Assembly (NCBI GenBank): GCA_021817985.1
Contig: JAKAFK010000012.1
Span: 1-64,000, forward strand
DNA: 64,000 nt
Source: Pseudomonadota bacterium
GTDB lineage: Bacteria > Pseudomonadota > Gammaproteobacteria > Burkholderiales > JAKAFK01
Direction: 5' to 3'
Part shown: positions 45,901 through 54,730 of the stretch, piece by piece
Position numbering within the stretch: the stretch's first letter is position 1
How the letters are laid out: each line of letters begins with the position of its first letter
Translations under genes and position numbers: made by a program
Notes under the pieces: model-generated
What the model saw: only the letters and a program-made list of their open reading frames with translations
Database searches by the model: none
Told to the model about the DNA's origin: nothing

Positions 45901-46182
45901 TCAGGCGTTGGACGGGCGCTGGCGCTCGGGCAGCATGATGTTGAGCTCCAGGAGCTCGTAGTCGCCATGCTTCTCGAGATTCACGGCGATCTGTTCGCGA
46001 TCGACCGCGACATACTTGGCGATCACGCGCAACAGCTCTTCCTTCATCTGCGGCAGGTAGTCCGGCGCGCCACGGCCGACGCGCTCATGGGCAAGGATGA
46101 TCTGGAGCCTTTCCTTCGCAAGGACCGCGCTTTTCTTTTGGTCGTTGCGGAAATAGTCGACCAGCGAACGGAGCATCGACAT
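45901..46182 (-). CDS. minE: Cell division topological specificity factor MinE
   Basis: 93 residues. The N-terminal anti-MinCD region (SMLRSLVDYFRNDQKKSAVLAKERLQIILAHERVGRG) and the C-terminal dimerisation part (DYLPQMKEELLRVIAKYVAVDREQIAVNLEKHGDYELLELNI) are both complete. MinE drives MinD oscillation and confines septum formation to midcell. The start ATG immediately follows the minD stop. Last gene of minCDE. Confidence 0.97.
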   Translation of the reverse strand: MSMLRSLVDYFRNDQKKSAVLAKERLQIILAHERVGRGAPDYLPQMKEELLRVIAKYVAVDREQIAVNLEKHGDYELLELNIMLPERQRPSNA

Positions 46183-46995
46183 TTACCGACCTCCCAGCAG
46201 GCGCCTGAAGAAGCCCACTTTTTCCGGTTCGGTGAATCGCAGGGGAATCGACTCCCCCAGGAAGCGGCCGACGATGTCCTTATAAGCCTCGGCAACATCG
46301 GCGCCATTCATGTGGATAGCCGGTACCCCCGAGTTTGAGGCCTGCAAGACCGTTTCCGACTCGGGGACGACGCCGATCAATGGGATCCGCAGGATTTCCT
46401 CGATGTCGCCGACCGACAGCATTTCGCCGGACTGCGCGCGACGCGGGGCATAGCGCGTGACCAGCAGATGCTCGCGCACGGGATCCTGGCCTTCGACGGC
46501 GCGTTTGGATTTGGCGGCGAGGATGCCGAGAATGCGGTCCGAATCACGTACCGACGAGACTTCCGGGTTGGTGACGACGAGCGCGTCGTCGGCGAAATAC
46601 AGGGCCATGAAGGCCCCTTTCTCGATGCCGGCGGGAGAGTCGCAGACGATGTAATCGAAGTCCTCCTTGAGCTGATCGAGGACCCGCTCGACGCCGTCCA
46701 TGGTCAAGGCGTCCTTGTCGCGCGTCTGGGACGCCGGAAGCACGAACAGGTTCTCGCAGTGCTTGTCCTTGATGAGCGTCTGTTTGAGGGTGGCCTCTTC
46801 GGCGATCACGTTGATCAGGTCGTACACGACGCGACGCTCGCAACCCATGATGAGGTCCAGGTTTCTGAGGCCCACGTCGAAATCGATGACGGCGGTTTTG
46901 TGGCCTCGAAGGGCCAAGCCAGAAGCGAAGCTGGCGCTGGTGGTGGTCTTCCCTACGCCGCCTTTGCCCGATGTGACGACAATGATCCGTGCCAT
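46183..46995 (-). CDS. minD: Septum site-determining ATPase MinD
   Basis: 270 residues from ATG 46995. Deviant Walker A (SGKGGVGKTT, residues 9-18), switch (DFDVGLRNLD), Walker B/IVCDSPAGIEKG, and a C-terminal amphipathic membrane-targeting helix (EKVGFFRRLLGG). ATP-bound MinD dimerises on the membrane and recruits MinC, and MinE triggers hydrolysis. 29 bp after minC and adjacent to minE. Confidence 0.98.
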   Translation of the reverse strand: MARIIVVTSGKGGVGKTTTSASFASGLALRGHKTAVIDFDVGLRNLDLIMGCERRVVYDLINVIAEEATLKQTLIKDKHCENLFVLPASQTRDKDALTMDGVERVLDQLKEDFDYIVCDSPAGIEKGAFMALYFADDALVVTNPEVSSVRDSDRILGILAAKSKRAVEGQDPVREHLLVTRYAPRRAQSGEMLSVGDIEEILRIPLIGVVPESETVLQASNSGVPAIHMNGADVAEAYKDIVGRFLGESIPLRFTEPEKVGFFRRLLGGR

Positions 46996-47024
46996 GATGG
47001 TGATGCGTCTCCGAGAGGGTTTTT

Positions 47025-47774
47025 TTAAGAGGTCAGGGGTTCGATCAGGAGCTGGGTGCCCCGGAGGAGAACCTGCGCGGGCTTGCCGCAAAGGGAATCG
47101 GGCAACTTGTCCTCCATGAGCCGGTAGCAGCCGGCGATGGCCAAGAGTTCGGCTTCCATGCACTGCGCGAAGATCCTTGCCTGGGTGTCTCCCTTGACCC
47201 CGGCCAAGGCCCGGCCGCGCAAAGGGGCATAAGCATGAATGTTGCCGTCGGCGATGACTTCGGCACCCGGGCTCACGAGCGCTGTCAAAATAAGATCAGA
47301 GCCCTCGGCATAGATCTGCTGGCCGGTCCGCACGGGTTTGTCGATGATTTTGGTCTTGCGGGGAGGAGGCGCAACGGGCGCCTCGCTTGGCGCGGCCTGA
47401 GGCTGGCCGGGCTTCGAGGGTTTCGAGGGCGCAGGAAAGACGCCGAAGCCGGCTTGGTGCGCCGCTGAAAGCTGTGCGCCCGATCCGCCGGATACCCCGG
47501 CGACGAAGAGATTGTGGGCGCGCGTCATCGCCGCGAGCGCAGGGAAGTCGGGTACGGCGTCGAGGGCAGCGATGCCCTGCAAGTCGAACACGACGGCATC
47601 GTTGGAAAAGAATCCGGGTGTGCGGGCCAGTTGGGCATCGAGCTGACGCGCCAGTATCGAGACGTCAGGATGATGGAGGCGCAACACGATCAGAGTGAAG
47701 GAAGCGCTTCGGATCTCGAGGTCCGGTTCGCCGGCCTCTTGCCGTTCGGGCCGCGCGACGTCTGGTGCCTGCAT
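47025..47774 (-). CDS. minC: Septum site-determining protein MinC
   Basis: 249 residues from ATG 47774. The N-terminal FtsZ-inhibitory domain (SASFTLIVLRLHHPDVSILARQLDAQLARTPGFF) is joined by a Pro/Ala-rich linker (SKPSKPGQPQAAPSEAPVAPPP) to the C-terminal beta-helix that binds MinD (IYAEGSDLILTALVSPGAEVIADGNIHAYAPLRGRALAGV, with the conserved RGRALAG). The upstream part of the frame is not conserved. First gene of the minCDE operon. Confidence 0.97.
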   Translation of the reverse strand: MQAPDVARPERQEAGEPDLEIRSASFTLIVLRLHHPDVSILARQLDAQLARTPGFFSNDAVVFDLQGIAALDAVPDFPALAAMTRAHNLFVAGVSGGSGAQLSAAHQAGFGVFPAPSKPSKPGQPQAAPSEAPVAPPPRKTKIIDKPVRTGQQIYAEGSDLILTALVSPGAEVIADGNIHAYAPLRGRALAGVKGDTQARIFAQCMEAELLAIAGCYRLMEDKLPDSLCGKPAQVLLRGTQLLIEPLTS

Positions 47775-47990
47775 GGGCGAAGAGCGAGTCCTTTGATCTC
47801 GGGGGAGAAACCCGCACGCATGCCAAGGTGCGGCCGGTGAAGGCGAAAAGTTCGCCAGAGTATAGCAACGCCCCCCCCAAGTTTCAAGGCAAGACAAGCG
47901 GCCGGCGGCGACGGCACGGTCGACCGATCGGCGCCGGGCGGCGGCGCGCATGGGCAGTCCAGACGGATTGCCTGGGCCGAAATCCTGGCC

Positions 47991-50579
47991 CTAAGGAGAG
48001 ACCAAGGCCAGGATGCCCTCGATGTCGGCGGCGTTTAACGGATCGTAGAAGCGGGAGGTCTGGGCGAAGCGGAAGCCCAGCTTTCTCAGCGCAGCAATGT
48101 CCTGTGCGCCGTCGGCTCCCTCGGCGAAGGCGTCGATGTGGAGGCTCTCCGCCAGACGCAGCGCGGTTCGGGCGACCATGGCGCTCAGGGGATCCGTTCG
48201 AAGGCCATGCACCAGGGCCGGACAGATTTTCAGCGCATCGATGGCACAGCGGTGCAAGTCGGTGAGGGAGGAGTATCCTTCGCCGAAACGACACAGGCAG
48301 ATCTGGACGCCGAGATCCTGGAGCGCCACGAGCGCGGCCCGGACATGGTCGCTGCGCTTCATGAGGGCATCCTCCGTAATTTCCAGGCGCAGGTGGCGTC
48401 CCGGGATGGCGTGGCGCTCGATGATGCTCCTGACCTGGCCCGGCAGATCGCCATGGACAATCTGTGCCGCAGAAATCTTGACAGCCATGACGAAATGCGG
48501 CGGCAGTCGCCCATTGTCGCGCCAGCGGGCGAGATCGCGCCCCGCGGTTTCGAGCAGGAAATCGCCGAAGGTCAGGATGAGCCCGCTGTTTTCTGCCAAG
48601 GGGACGAATTCGCTCGGCGGAATGTCCCCATAGTCCGGGTGCTGCCAGTGTGCGATCGCCTCGCAACCGACGATGGCGCGCTCGGAAAGTGAAACAAGCG
48701 GCTGGTAACGGACGCCGAGTTGATCCCTTTCGATGGCCCCGCGGAGGGCGACCTCGAGTCTGCGGCGCGATTGGGCTTCTTCTTGCATCGTCTCGTCGAA
48801 CACGGCGTAGCAGTTTTTTCCGCTCTGTTTCGCCTTGTAGAGCGCCAAGTCTGCGTTGCGCAACAGGGCAGCCGCACGCTCGCCGGTGCGCTGTCCGATG
48901 GCGATGCCGATGCTGACTCCCGTATACACCTCATGATTGTCCAGGCGAAAGGACTGGTTGGTGACTTCGCGGATGCGCTGCGCGATCTGGGTCGCCGACT
49001 GCAGGGCATCCAGTTCCTCCAGAAGCACGACGAATTCATCGCCACCGAGCCGTGCGAGGGTATCGGGCGGACGCAGACAATTGTGCACGCGTCGCGCAAA
49101 TTGGATCAGCAATTCGTCGCCGATGCCATGCCCCAGGCTGTCGTTGACCATCTTGAAGTTGTCCAGGTCGAGGAGCATGACCGCGTACGGTCCGGTGCCC
49201 ACGCGTGTGACGCGCGCGATTGCATGCTCCAAGCGGTCCATGAAAAGCGCACGGTTTGGCAGGCCCGTCAGGGTGTCATGGAAGGCGTCGTGATAGAGCT
49301 GTTCTTCAAGTTGCCGCCGCTTCGTGATGTCACGGGCGATGATCGACAGGCCCGTGACGGCTTCTTGAGACACAATCGGGGACAAGGTGAGGGAGACATG
49401 CACGGGTTCGCCGTTTTTACGCAGTTGCACGGCGTCGTATGGCGGGACGATTTCTTTGCGGAGCACCCGCTCGCGCATCTCGCTATCGGCCTTCGCGTGC
49501 TCAGGCCGGCTGAGCAGGGTGATCGGTTGACCGATCACTTCGTCTGCGGTGTAGCCATAAAGTCTCTGGGCGGCACCGTTCCAGCAGGCGATGAGACCTT
49601 CGCGCGTGGTGCCGATGATGGCATCGACGGAATGCTCGACCAATGCCGCGAGATGCGCCTGTCGAGCCGTTCCTTCGTCGATTCCGAGGGAGGCGCAGGG
49701 CTTTTCTTCGCCCGCGGGGTGTTCCGTTGCGAGGTTCGGGCGCGAGGCAGGTGCGGCCACTGTCAGGACGGTGTAGCCGCCCGGGGAGCGGTAGACGAAG
49801 TGTGTCAGCCGCCGGCCTAGCGAAGGAACATCATGCTCGAAGCAGACGCCGGGATGTTCGTCGTCGCGGGCGATGAACAACGGTGCAACCATCTCTCGCG
49901 CCTTGATGGGAAGGAACTCCCAAATGAGGCGCCCGATCATCCGGGCGCGCGCGTGGCCGACAATGCGGGCAGCCTCGTCATTTGCCTCGGTGACTCGCCA
50001 CTGTGCGTCGAGGCTCCATACCGCCGCGTGGATCGCCGACACGGCCGATTCGAATGAGAACCTGGGCGCGGAAGCACCATCTGCTGCGCCGCTGGGCGCA
50101 CCCGGATGGGGCCGGCGTTGCGGAAGAGCGTTGCTCGCCGTGAGATCGAGAACGCCGTTGCGCCCGAGGCGCTTGGTGTCTTGGTCCTCAGCCAAGTGAT
50201 GGATCAGATACGCAAGACGCCCGTCGGCCCCGAAAAGCGGTGTGTTCACGCAACGCCAGATGCGTGTCCGATGGCGCGCGTTGCGCTTCGTGTGCCCCGG
50301 CGGCAGCATGCGGATGACGTCCGGACGCGCCTGTTTGATGGCGCGATTGAGCGATTCTCGCAGATTTGCCAGACAATCGGCGTCTATCCGATGAGCGCCC
50401 GAGAAAATGTCTTCGAGCGTCTTGCCAATCAGTTCTTCCCGGCGCTTGGCAGCCGCCTCAAGATAGCCGTCGCTGGCAGCGACGATGCGTAGATCGGGCT
50501 GCAACACGAGATAAGCACTCGTCCGTGGCGGCCGCGAAGCGACAGGTCTCGGATCGTCCGTCCGACGGTCGCTGATCAC
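47991..50579 (-). CDS. PAS-GGDEF protein with a degenerate EAL domain
   Basis: About 862 residues from GTG 50579, chosen because GGGGAG precedes it by 7 nt. Three PAS-like segments (about 20-420), GGDEF (about 430-590; intact RLGGDEF) and EAL-like (about 600-860). The EAL part has lost key residues: EALLRW is EAIAHW, the NxSxxQ Asn is Lys (VKISAAQ), the DDFGTGYSS pair is CRFGEGYSS, and KID is KIC; only the first Glu, EITED and AEG remain. Phosphodiesterase activity is therefore unlikely and the domain may instead bind ligand or protein. The cyclase appears active. Cytosolic; monocistronic upstream of minC. Confidence 0.9.
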   Translation of the reverse strand: MISDRRTDDPRPVASRPPRTSAYLVLQPDLRIVAASDGYLEAAAKRREELIGKTLEDIFSGAHRIDADCLANLRESLNRAIKQARPDVIRMLPPGHTKRNARHRTRIWRCVNTPLFGADGRLAYLIHHLAEDQDTKRLGRNGVLDLTASNALPQRRPHPGAPSGAADGASAPRFSFESAVSAIHAAVWSLDAQWRVTEANDEAARIVGHARARMIGRLIWEFLPIKAREMVAPLFIARDDEHPGVCFEHDVPSLGRRLTHFVYRSPGGYTVLTVAAPASRPNLATEHPAGEEKPCASLGIDEGTARQAHLAALVEHSVDAIIGTTREGLIACWNGAAQRLYGYTADEVIGQPITLLSRPEHAKADSEMRERVLRKEIVPPYDAVQLRKNGEPVHVSLTLSPIVSQEAVTGLSIIARDITKRRQLEEQLYHDAFHDTLTGLPNRALFMDRLEHAIARVTRVGTGPYAVMLLDLDNFKMVNDSLGHGIGDELLIQFARRVHNCLRPPDTLARLGGDEFVVLLEELDALQSATQIAQRIREVTNQSFRLDNHEVYTGVSIGIAIGQRTGERAAALLRNADLALYKAKQSGKNCYAVFDETMQEEAQSRRRLEVALRGAIERDQLGVRYQPLVSLSERAIVGCEAIAHWQHPDYGDIPPSEFVPLAENSGLILTFGDFLLETAGRDLARWRDNGRLPPHFVMAVKISAAQIVHGDLPGQVRSIIERHAIPGRHLRLEITEDALMKRSDHVRAALVALQDLGVQICLCRFGEGYSSLTDLHRCAIDALKICPALVHGLRTDPLSAMVARTALRLAESLHIDAFAEGADGAQDIAALRKLGFRFAQTSRFYDPLNAADIEGILALVSP

Positions 50580-50909
50580 AAATGAGCTCCCCGTGGGTGT
50601 TTCGGCCACATTAGGGCATTGGTCGGCTTGGCGTTTCCTTTCGGGGACGCCGGAGCACGCGTAATTGTTCTTCGAGGTACTAGTCTAGACAAAATTTTGC
50701 GTTTTTTTTTAGGGCGATAAGCGCATCCGCTCGGGGTGCGCATGCTTGTTGCGTCGGGGCGTCCGGATCGCGGCCGGTGGTCTTGGCGCACAGGCCGGCT
50801 GCACAAAGGGGCCGGGGCGGCTCGTATGGGTTACAATTGCCTCATTTCATCGGGATCCGGCACAGTGGCTGGCCCATACGAATGACTGATCACACCAGGC
50901 GAGGACCAA
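50580..50909. other. 330-bp divergent intergenic region
   Basis: Lies between the divergent GGDEF-EAL-like and thioredoxin genes, so it holds both promoters. A run of ten T around 50700-50710 after TTGCG and the CTAGTCTAG palindrome at about 50680-50688 stand out, but no defined -35/-10 pair could be assigned. No small gene is supported. Confidence 0.4.
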
Positions 50910-51266
50910 TTGAAAGGAAACACCGATCTGCCCATCATCTATTCCGTCGACGAACCGGACTTTGACGAACGCGTGCTGGCCGCCTCCCATCACAGGCTGG
51001 TCATGGTTGATTTCTGGGCCGAGTGGTGTCCCCCCTGTCGTATGCTGACCCCGGTGCTGGAGGGGTTGGTGCAGGGGTATGCCGGGAAGATCGGGTTGGC
51101 GGAAATCGAGGTCGATGAAGGTGAGAATATGCGGGTGGCGGGCCGTTATGGCCTGCGCGGATTTCCTACGGTCCTGCTTTTCCGCGCAGGCCAAGAGGTT
51201 GATCGCTTCAGCGGCGCGCGGTCGGCCGGTTGGGTGCAGAGCCTGATCGAACGCCATTTGGCCTGA
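50910..51266 (+). CDS. Thioredoxin-fold protein with CPPC active site
   Basis: 118 residues, one thioredoxin domain: VMVDFWAEWCPPCRMLTPVLEGL, cis-proline in GFPTVLLFRAG. The active site is CPPC instead of the thioredoxin CGPC, which usually makes the disulfide less reducing and is seen in TlpA-like and some cytosolic thioredoxins. No signal peptide. Best start is TTG 50910, preceded by GCGAGG. It lies convergent to the superoxide reductase gene (28 bp between the stops), so a functional pairing is possible but unproven. Confidence 0.88.
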   Translation: MKGNTDLPIIYSVDEPDFDERVLAASHHRLVMVDFWAEWCPPCRMLTPVLEGLVQGYAGKIGLAEIEVDEGENMRVAGRYGLRGFPTVLLFRAGQEVDRFSGARSAGWVQSLIERHLA

Positions 51267-51293
51267 GGGCGCATCCGGCGCCGGCCCGGGCTA

Positions 51294-51710
51294 AACCGAA
51301 ATTTCCTTGAACCAGAAATCGTGCAGGTTGCAGGTGCTCGTGACGTACACCTTGCCGGCATACCCAGCCGGCAAACGGTGCTCGGAAATGGGCTTGTCGT
51401 GCCAGTTGAAGGTCTTTCGGCTCAGGAATTTTCCGCCTTCCAGGACGACCGTGTGGCTCACGATATAATGCGGTTCGGTCATGGGGTGCGGGGTCGTGAT
51501 GGTGAGTACGCCCTGCCGGATCTTCGTCAGCGGCACATGGAGGCTCTTCACCGCCTTCCAATGGCCAGGATCCTGCGCGGTGAACACCAGATTCTTCATG
51601 GCTGCCGCAGCCTGTTCGGGGCCGGGGAAAGCATCATCGGCGCGCGCGATGCCGGGCAGCGCGATGATGCCCGCGGTTCCACTGAGTGCAATGAACTGAC
51701 GTCGATCCAT
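51294..51710 (-). CDS. Tat-exported superoxide reductase (neelaredoxin/desulfoferrodoxin type)
   Basis: 138 residues from ATG 51710 behind GAGGAG. The N-terminus DRRQFIALSGTAGIIALPGIARA is a twin-arginine signal. The mature domain shows the square-pyramidal iron site of superoxide reductases: H58 (LHVPL), H75 (HPM), H81 (HYI), C127 and H130 (CNLH). The Glu that usually precedes the first His (EKHxP) is replaced (SLHVP). The protein lacks the N-terminal rubredoxin-like centre, so it is a 1Fe enzyme. It would reduce superoxide to peroxide in the periplasm; export of this enzyme is uncommon. Confidence 0.82.
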
Positions 51711-52288
51711 CGGTATGGGCTCCTCGTGTTGGCAGCGCCGTCCCTCGTGCCGATCGCCAGAAGGCAATCCCTTCGAGAGTTGCGCTGATCCTCGTTAAGT
51801 GCAGATTAGCACACGTCACGAAAAGCGCGTGGCGATGTCCGCCTGCCCAGGCGGTGACGGATTTTCTTGGCTAGTCGCCGGCGGAAGGCTTTCGATGGAC
51901 AGAGGAGAGGGCGTCTCGGTCTGCCCTCCGGTGAGCAGCGATCGAAGCGAATGGCACTCACCGGGCTCCAACGCATGATCTCGCGATCTCTGCGCAGTCG
52001 GCCGTTGGGTGCATCAATTCCCCACGAAAGGCGTCGACGGGGATTGCCTTGTCCATGCCGGGTCCGACCGTGCGTGCGGCCTCGCGCAACGCGGTGTGCA
52101 AAGGGCGGCCACGGTCATGACTCGAACCGGAGCCCTTTTCATTGCAGGGTCAGTTGCTGCAACGGCCAGAGCGAGAGCAGCGAGCCGGTGCGGTCCTTGC
52201 GGAAACCCGTTGTCGGTTGCCGCTGTCTAATTTCACGTTCCTTACCTTGGAAATTCTCCCGGTGGACCCAAGTATTGCATCGCGCACC
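51711..52288. other. 578-bp stretch with no supported gene
   Basis: Between the divergent superoxide reductase and membrane GGDEF genes. No conserved frame. I looked for the GGCAAACC/GCGCAAAGCC core of a c-di-GMP riboswitch ahead of the GGDEF gene and did not find it. Confidence 0.45.
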
Positions 52289-53452
52289 ATGCGAGCCCTC
52301 CGGTCCGTGATCGACGGCGTGCGCCGGTCGCCGTCCCCCCCAATACCGCGGCTGCGCGTGTCCACGCGTCTCGTTCTGATCGTTTTGGTCCTTCTGGCGG
52401 GCGCCGTGCTCAACGGGATCACGGTCTATACCGTGGAACGCGAGACGGCGAGCGACACGCGCACCATCGACGTGATCGGCGTCATTCGAGGTTCGGTTCA
52501 GCGCATCGTCAAGCTCGAGACCAATGGGGTGCGCAGTCCCACTGCGATTGCACAACTGGACGGGCTGATCAATAGCTTTCCCTTCCAGCGCAACAGGCTT
52601 TACTTTTCCGGCGATGAGAAGAATTTCAGGGCGGCTTTTGCGCGTTTCACAAGATCGTGGACCGCGATCAAGGGCCTCATTGTCCGATATCGCTCGACGG
52701 GCGGGGAACTCACGCGTCGGCGCCTGCTCTCGGAGAGCGAAACGGCTTGGCAGGATCTCGACGCCATCATGACGTTTGCGCAGCGGGCGGCCGATCAGCG
52801 GCTAGGCGCATTTTTCCGGTATCTTCTCGGCATCACCGTCGCCGACAGCGTGATCTTTTTGCTCCTCTTGCAGATGATTCGCACCTATATCCGCGACGAG
52901 TTGGAACGGCTGGCCCAGCGCGATACGCTCACGGGGCTATGGAACCGCCGCTCCTTCGATGTGATCGGCCAGACGCTGCACGCTGCCTTCCAGCGCAATG
53001 GGCGTCCGTTTGCGGTCATCTTCTTCGATCTCGACCATTTCAAGCAGATCAATGACCGATACGGCCACCCGGCAGGCGATGCCGTCCTCAGGGAAGTGGC
53101 CGGGCGTGTCGCCCAGCGCTTGCGACATGGGGATGCGATCTGCCGGATCGGCGGCGAGGAATTTTCCGTGCTGCTCCCGGATACGGGGCTCGGCAAGGGC
53201 GTCGAAGTTGCGGAGAGCTTGCGCCAGGCGATTGCTGCAGTGCCGTTTTCCCCCGGTTGCGCCGCAACGGCGAGCTTTGGCGTCGCCGAAAGTCGGCGGG
53301 CAGAAACCCTCACGGAGCTTATCGCGCGTACCGATCGGCTGCTGTATCAGGCCAAAGCGGCCGGGCGCAATCGGGTGCAGGTCGACGACGGTGTGCCCGA
53401 AAAGACGGTTATCCTAGCGGAGGTGTCCGCGCGTCGCCGATCCTGGACGTAA
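52289..53452 (+). CDS. Membrane diguanylate cyclase with periplasmic sensor
   Basis: 387 residues from ATG 52289 (weak ribosome site; GTG 52262 is an alternative). First helix LVLIVLVLLAGAVLNGITVY, a ~120-residue extracytoplasmic helical region resembling PilJ/NarX-type sensors, second helix (FRYLLGITVADSVIFLLLLQM), then GGDEF (about 225-385) with RIGGEEF and an RHGD I-site five residues before. Synthesises c-di-GMP, with product inhibition. The upstream continuation of the frame looks non-coding. Confidence 0.9.
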   Translation: MRALRSVIDGVRRSPSPPIPRLRVSTRLVLIVLVLLAGAVLNGITVYTVERETASDTRTIDVIGVIRGSVQRIVKLETNGVRSPTAIAQLDGLINSFPFQRNRLYFSGDEKNFRAAFARFTRSWTAIKGLIVRYRSTGGELTRRRLLSESETAWQDLDAIMTFAQRAADQRLGAFFRYLLGITVADSVIFLLLLQMIRTYIRDELERLAQRDTLTGLWNRRSFDVIGQTLHAAFQRNGRPFAVIFFDLDHFKQINDRYGHPAGDAVLREVAGRVAQRLRHGDAICRIGGEEFSVLLPDTGLGKGVEVAESLRQAIAAVPFSPGCAATASFGVAESRRAETLTELIARTDRLLYQAKAAGRNRVQVDDGVPEKTVILAEVSARRRSWT

Positions 53453-53868
53453 CTCCCTCAGCGGCATGCCGGGCACCTTTGAGGCTTGACCGGGTCCCGG
53501 GCATTGCCTTGCCGAAGGCCACCCCGACAGGGCCGCAATGAGGCCCCAGCGTTATGCGTTTCTCGCCGACAAGGCACTGAAAACAAGCGGTCGCAGGCGC
53601 GGCGATGGCCTATTGTGGCGTCCCCGCAGGGCGAGCGCCTGACGATATTATCTGGACGTTTGCCTCAGCGACATCGGGGCGGGCCGGTGGTTTGCGCATG
53701 CCGCGGCGTAAAGGACGACGCCTTGCGCCACGCGAGCCGCAATCGGGAGCGGATGCGGTGGACTCGTTGGGCCGTTTGCGGCAGGCCGGATTTAGTCTGG
53801 CTCCTGCATCCTCGAGCGGGAACGCCCATTGGCGGCGGACCGCGGCGAGTACGGGGCGGAGGCGAGTC
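53453..53868. other. 416-bp stretch with no supported gene
   Basis: Downstream of the cyclase and of the convergent AF1514-like gene. No coding or RNA feature was recognised; terminators would be expected but no clean hairpin plus T-run was seen. Confidence 0.4.
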
Positions 53869-54201
53869 TTACCCGATGGGCAAATAGAAGAAGACGAAGC
53901 GCCCTTGTTCGATGTCGATCATGAGGCGGGCGCCGTGGTTAAGGCCATAGTCGACATACCCTGGAACCGCGCTTGCGGCATGGCACTCGCTGGAATGTTG
54001 CGGGGACTCAAAATCACGGTCCCGGTCATACCACGACAGCAGCATGGTTTCGCCCACGCGAGCGGTGGCTTCGGCGTCTGCCACGCGCATGGCTTCGCGA
54101 TAATCCTTCGGGGATGGCGATGGGGAGAGGGGGATAATGGTCACCCGGGAAAAATCGGGCGGGGTGTGCACTCCGCAGCTGGGGTTCTCGTCCATGGGCA
54201 T
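53869..54201 (-). CDS. Small protein resembling the AF1514 family
   Basis: 110 residues at most. The segment DYREAMRVADAEATARVGETMLLSWYDRDRDFESPQHSSECHAASAVPGYVDYGLNHGARLMIDIEQGRFVFFY has the pattern I recall for AF1514-type proteins (MLLAWYD..., PGYxxY, DIxxGxFVFFY), small cytosolic proteins of unknown function found in sulfate-reducing and other anaerobes. The start is uncertain: 54201 or 54195, neither with a ribosome site. Gene orientation matches the DUF2892 and Crp/Fnr genes upstream, which may form a loose cluster. Confidence 0.55.
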   Translation of the reverse strand: MPMDENPSCGVHTPPDFSRVTIIPLSPSPSPKDYREAMRVADAEATARVGETMLLSWYDRDRDFESPQHSSECHAASAVPGYVDYGLNHGARLMIDIEQGRFVFFYLPIG

Positions 54202-54467
54202 CTACTGGGGCGATTTCATCTGGCTGTCCATTCTGTCCTGTTCGCCCAGGCGTGTCCTGGCCCAGAATCGGGGACGTGGCGGGAGATGTGTTCGAGGCGC
54301 GCCTGAGGGGCGTGCCGCGTCGTTCGTGGTCGCAACAATGGAAGCAAGCATCAGCAGGTGCGCGGCGGATGTCGGCAAAGGCGTAGCAATGGGCCGCCTG
54401 CCCACGCATCGACGGAATGCGCGCGCCGGTTCTTCCCTTCAAGCCGGCGCGCGGTGCTACCGTGCGC

Positions 54468-54659
54468 TCATGCCTTGCGAGCAGGGGTGGTCCGGATCCT
54501 GAAAAGGCTGTACGCCGGGCACCAGCCGATGATCCCTGTCACCAACGGGAGGAGGCCGATCCATCCCCACGGCGTCTTGGGGCCTACAAACACAAGCGCG
54601 AGCAGAACAATGCCAATGATCACGCGGATGACGCGATCCGCAACGCCTTCGTTCAGCAT
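54468..54659 (-). CDS. DUF2892 inner-membrane protein
   Basis: 63 residues. Short amphipathic start (NEGVADRVIRVIIG), two hydrophobic helices and the GWCPAYSLFRIRT ending identify the DUF2892/YgaP-TM family. Relatives are often fused to or encoded with rhodanese sulfurtransferases. The ATG follows AAAAGGAG. It starts 71 bp after the Crp/Fnr gene on the same strand and is probably its target or partner; this pairing is common in sulfur-metabolising bacteria. Confidence 0.88.
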   Translation of the reverse strand: MLNEGVADRVIRVIIGIVLLALVFVGPKTPWGWIGLLPLVTGIIGWCPAYSLFRIRTTPARKA

Positions 54660-54730
54660 GACACACTCCTTTTCCTGGAGAAATACCCATTACAGCTTAC
54701 AAGGTCTGCAGGGCAGGCTCAGTGACTTGG

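Noticed and set aside
51788-52288. Possible c-di-GMP riboswitch upstream of the membrane GGDEF gene
   Set aside because: The conserved GEMM core sequences were not found.
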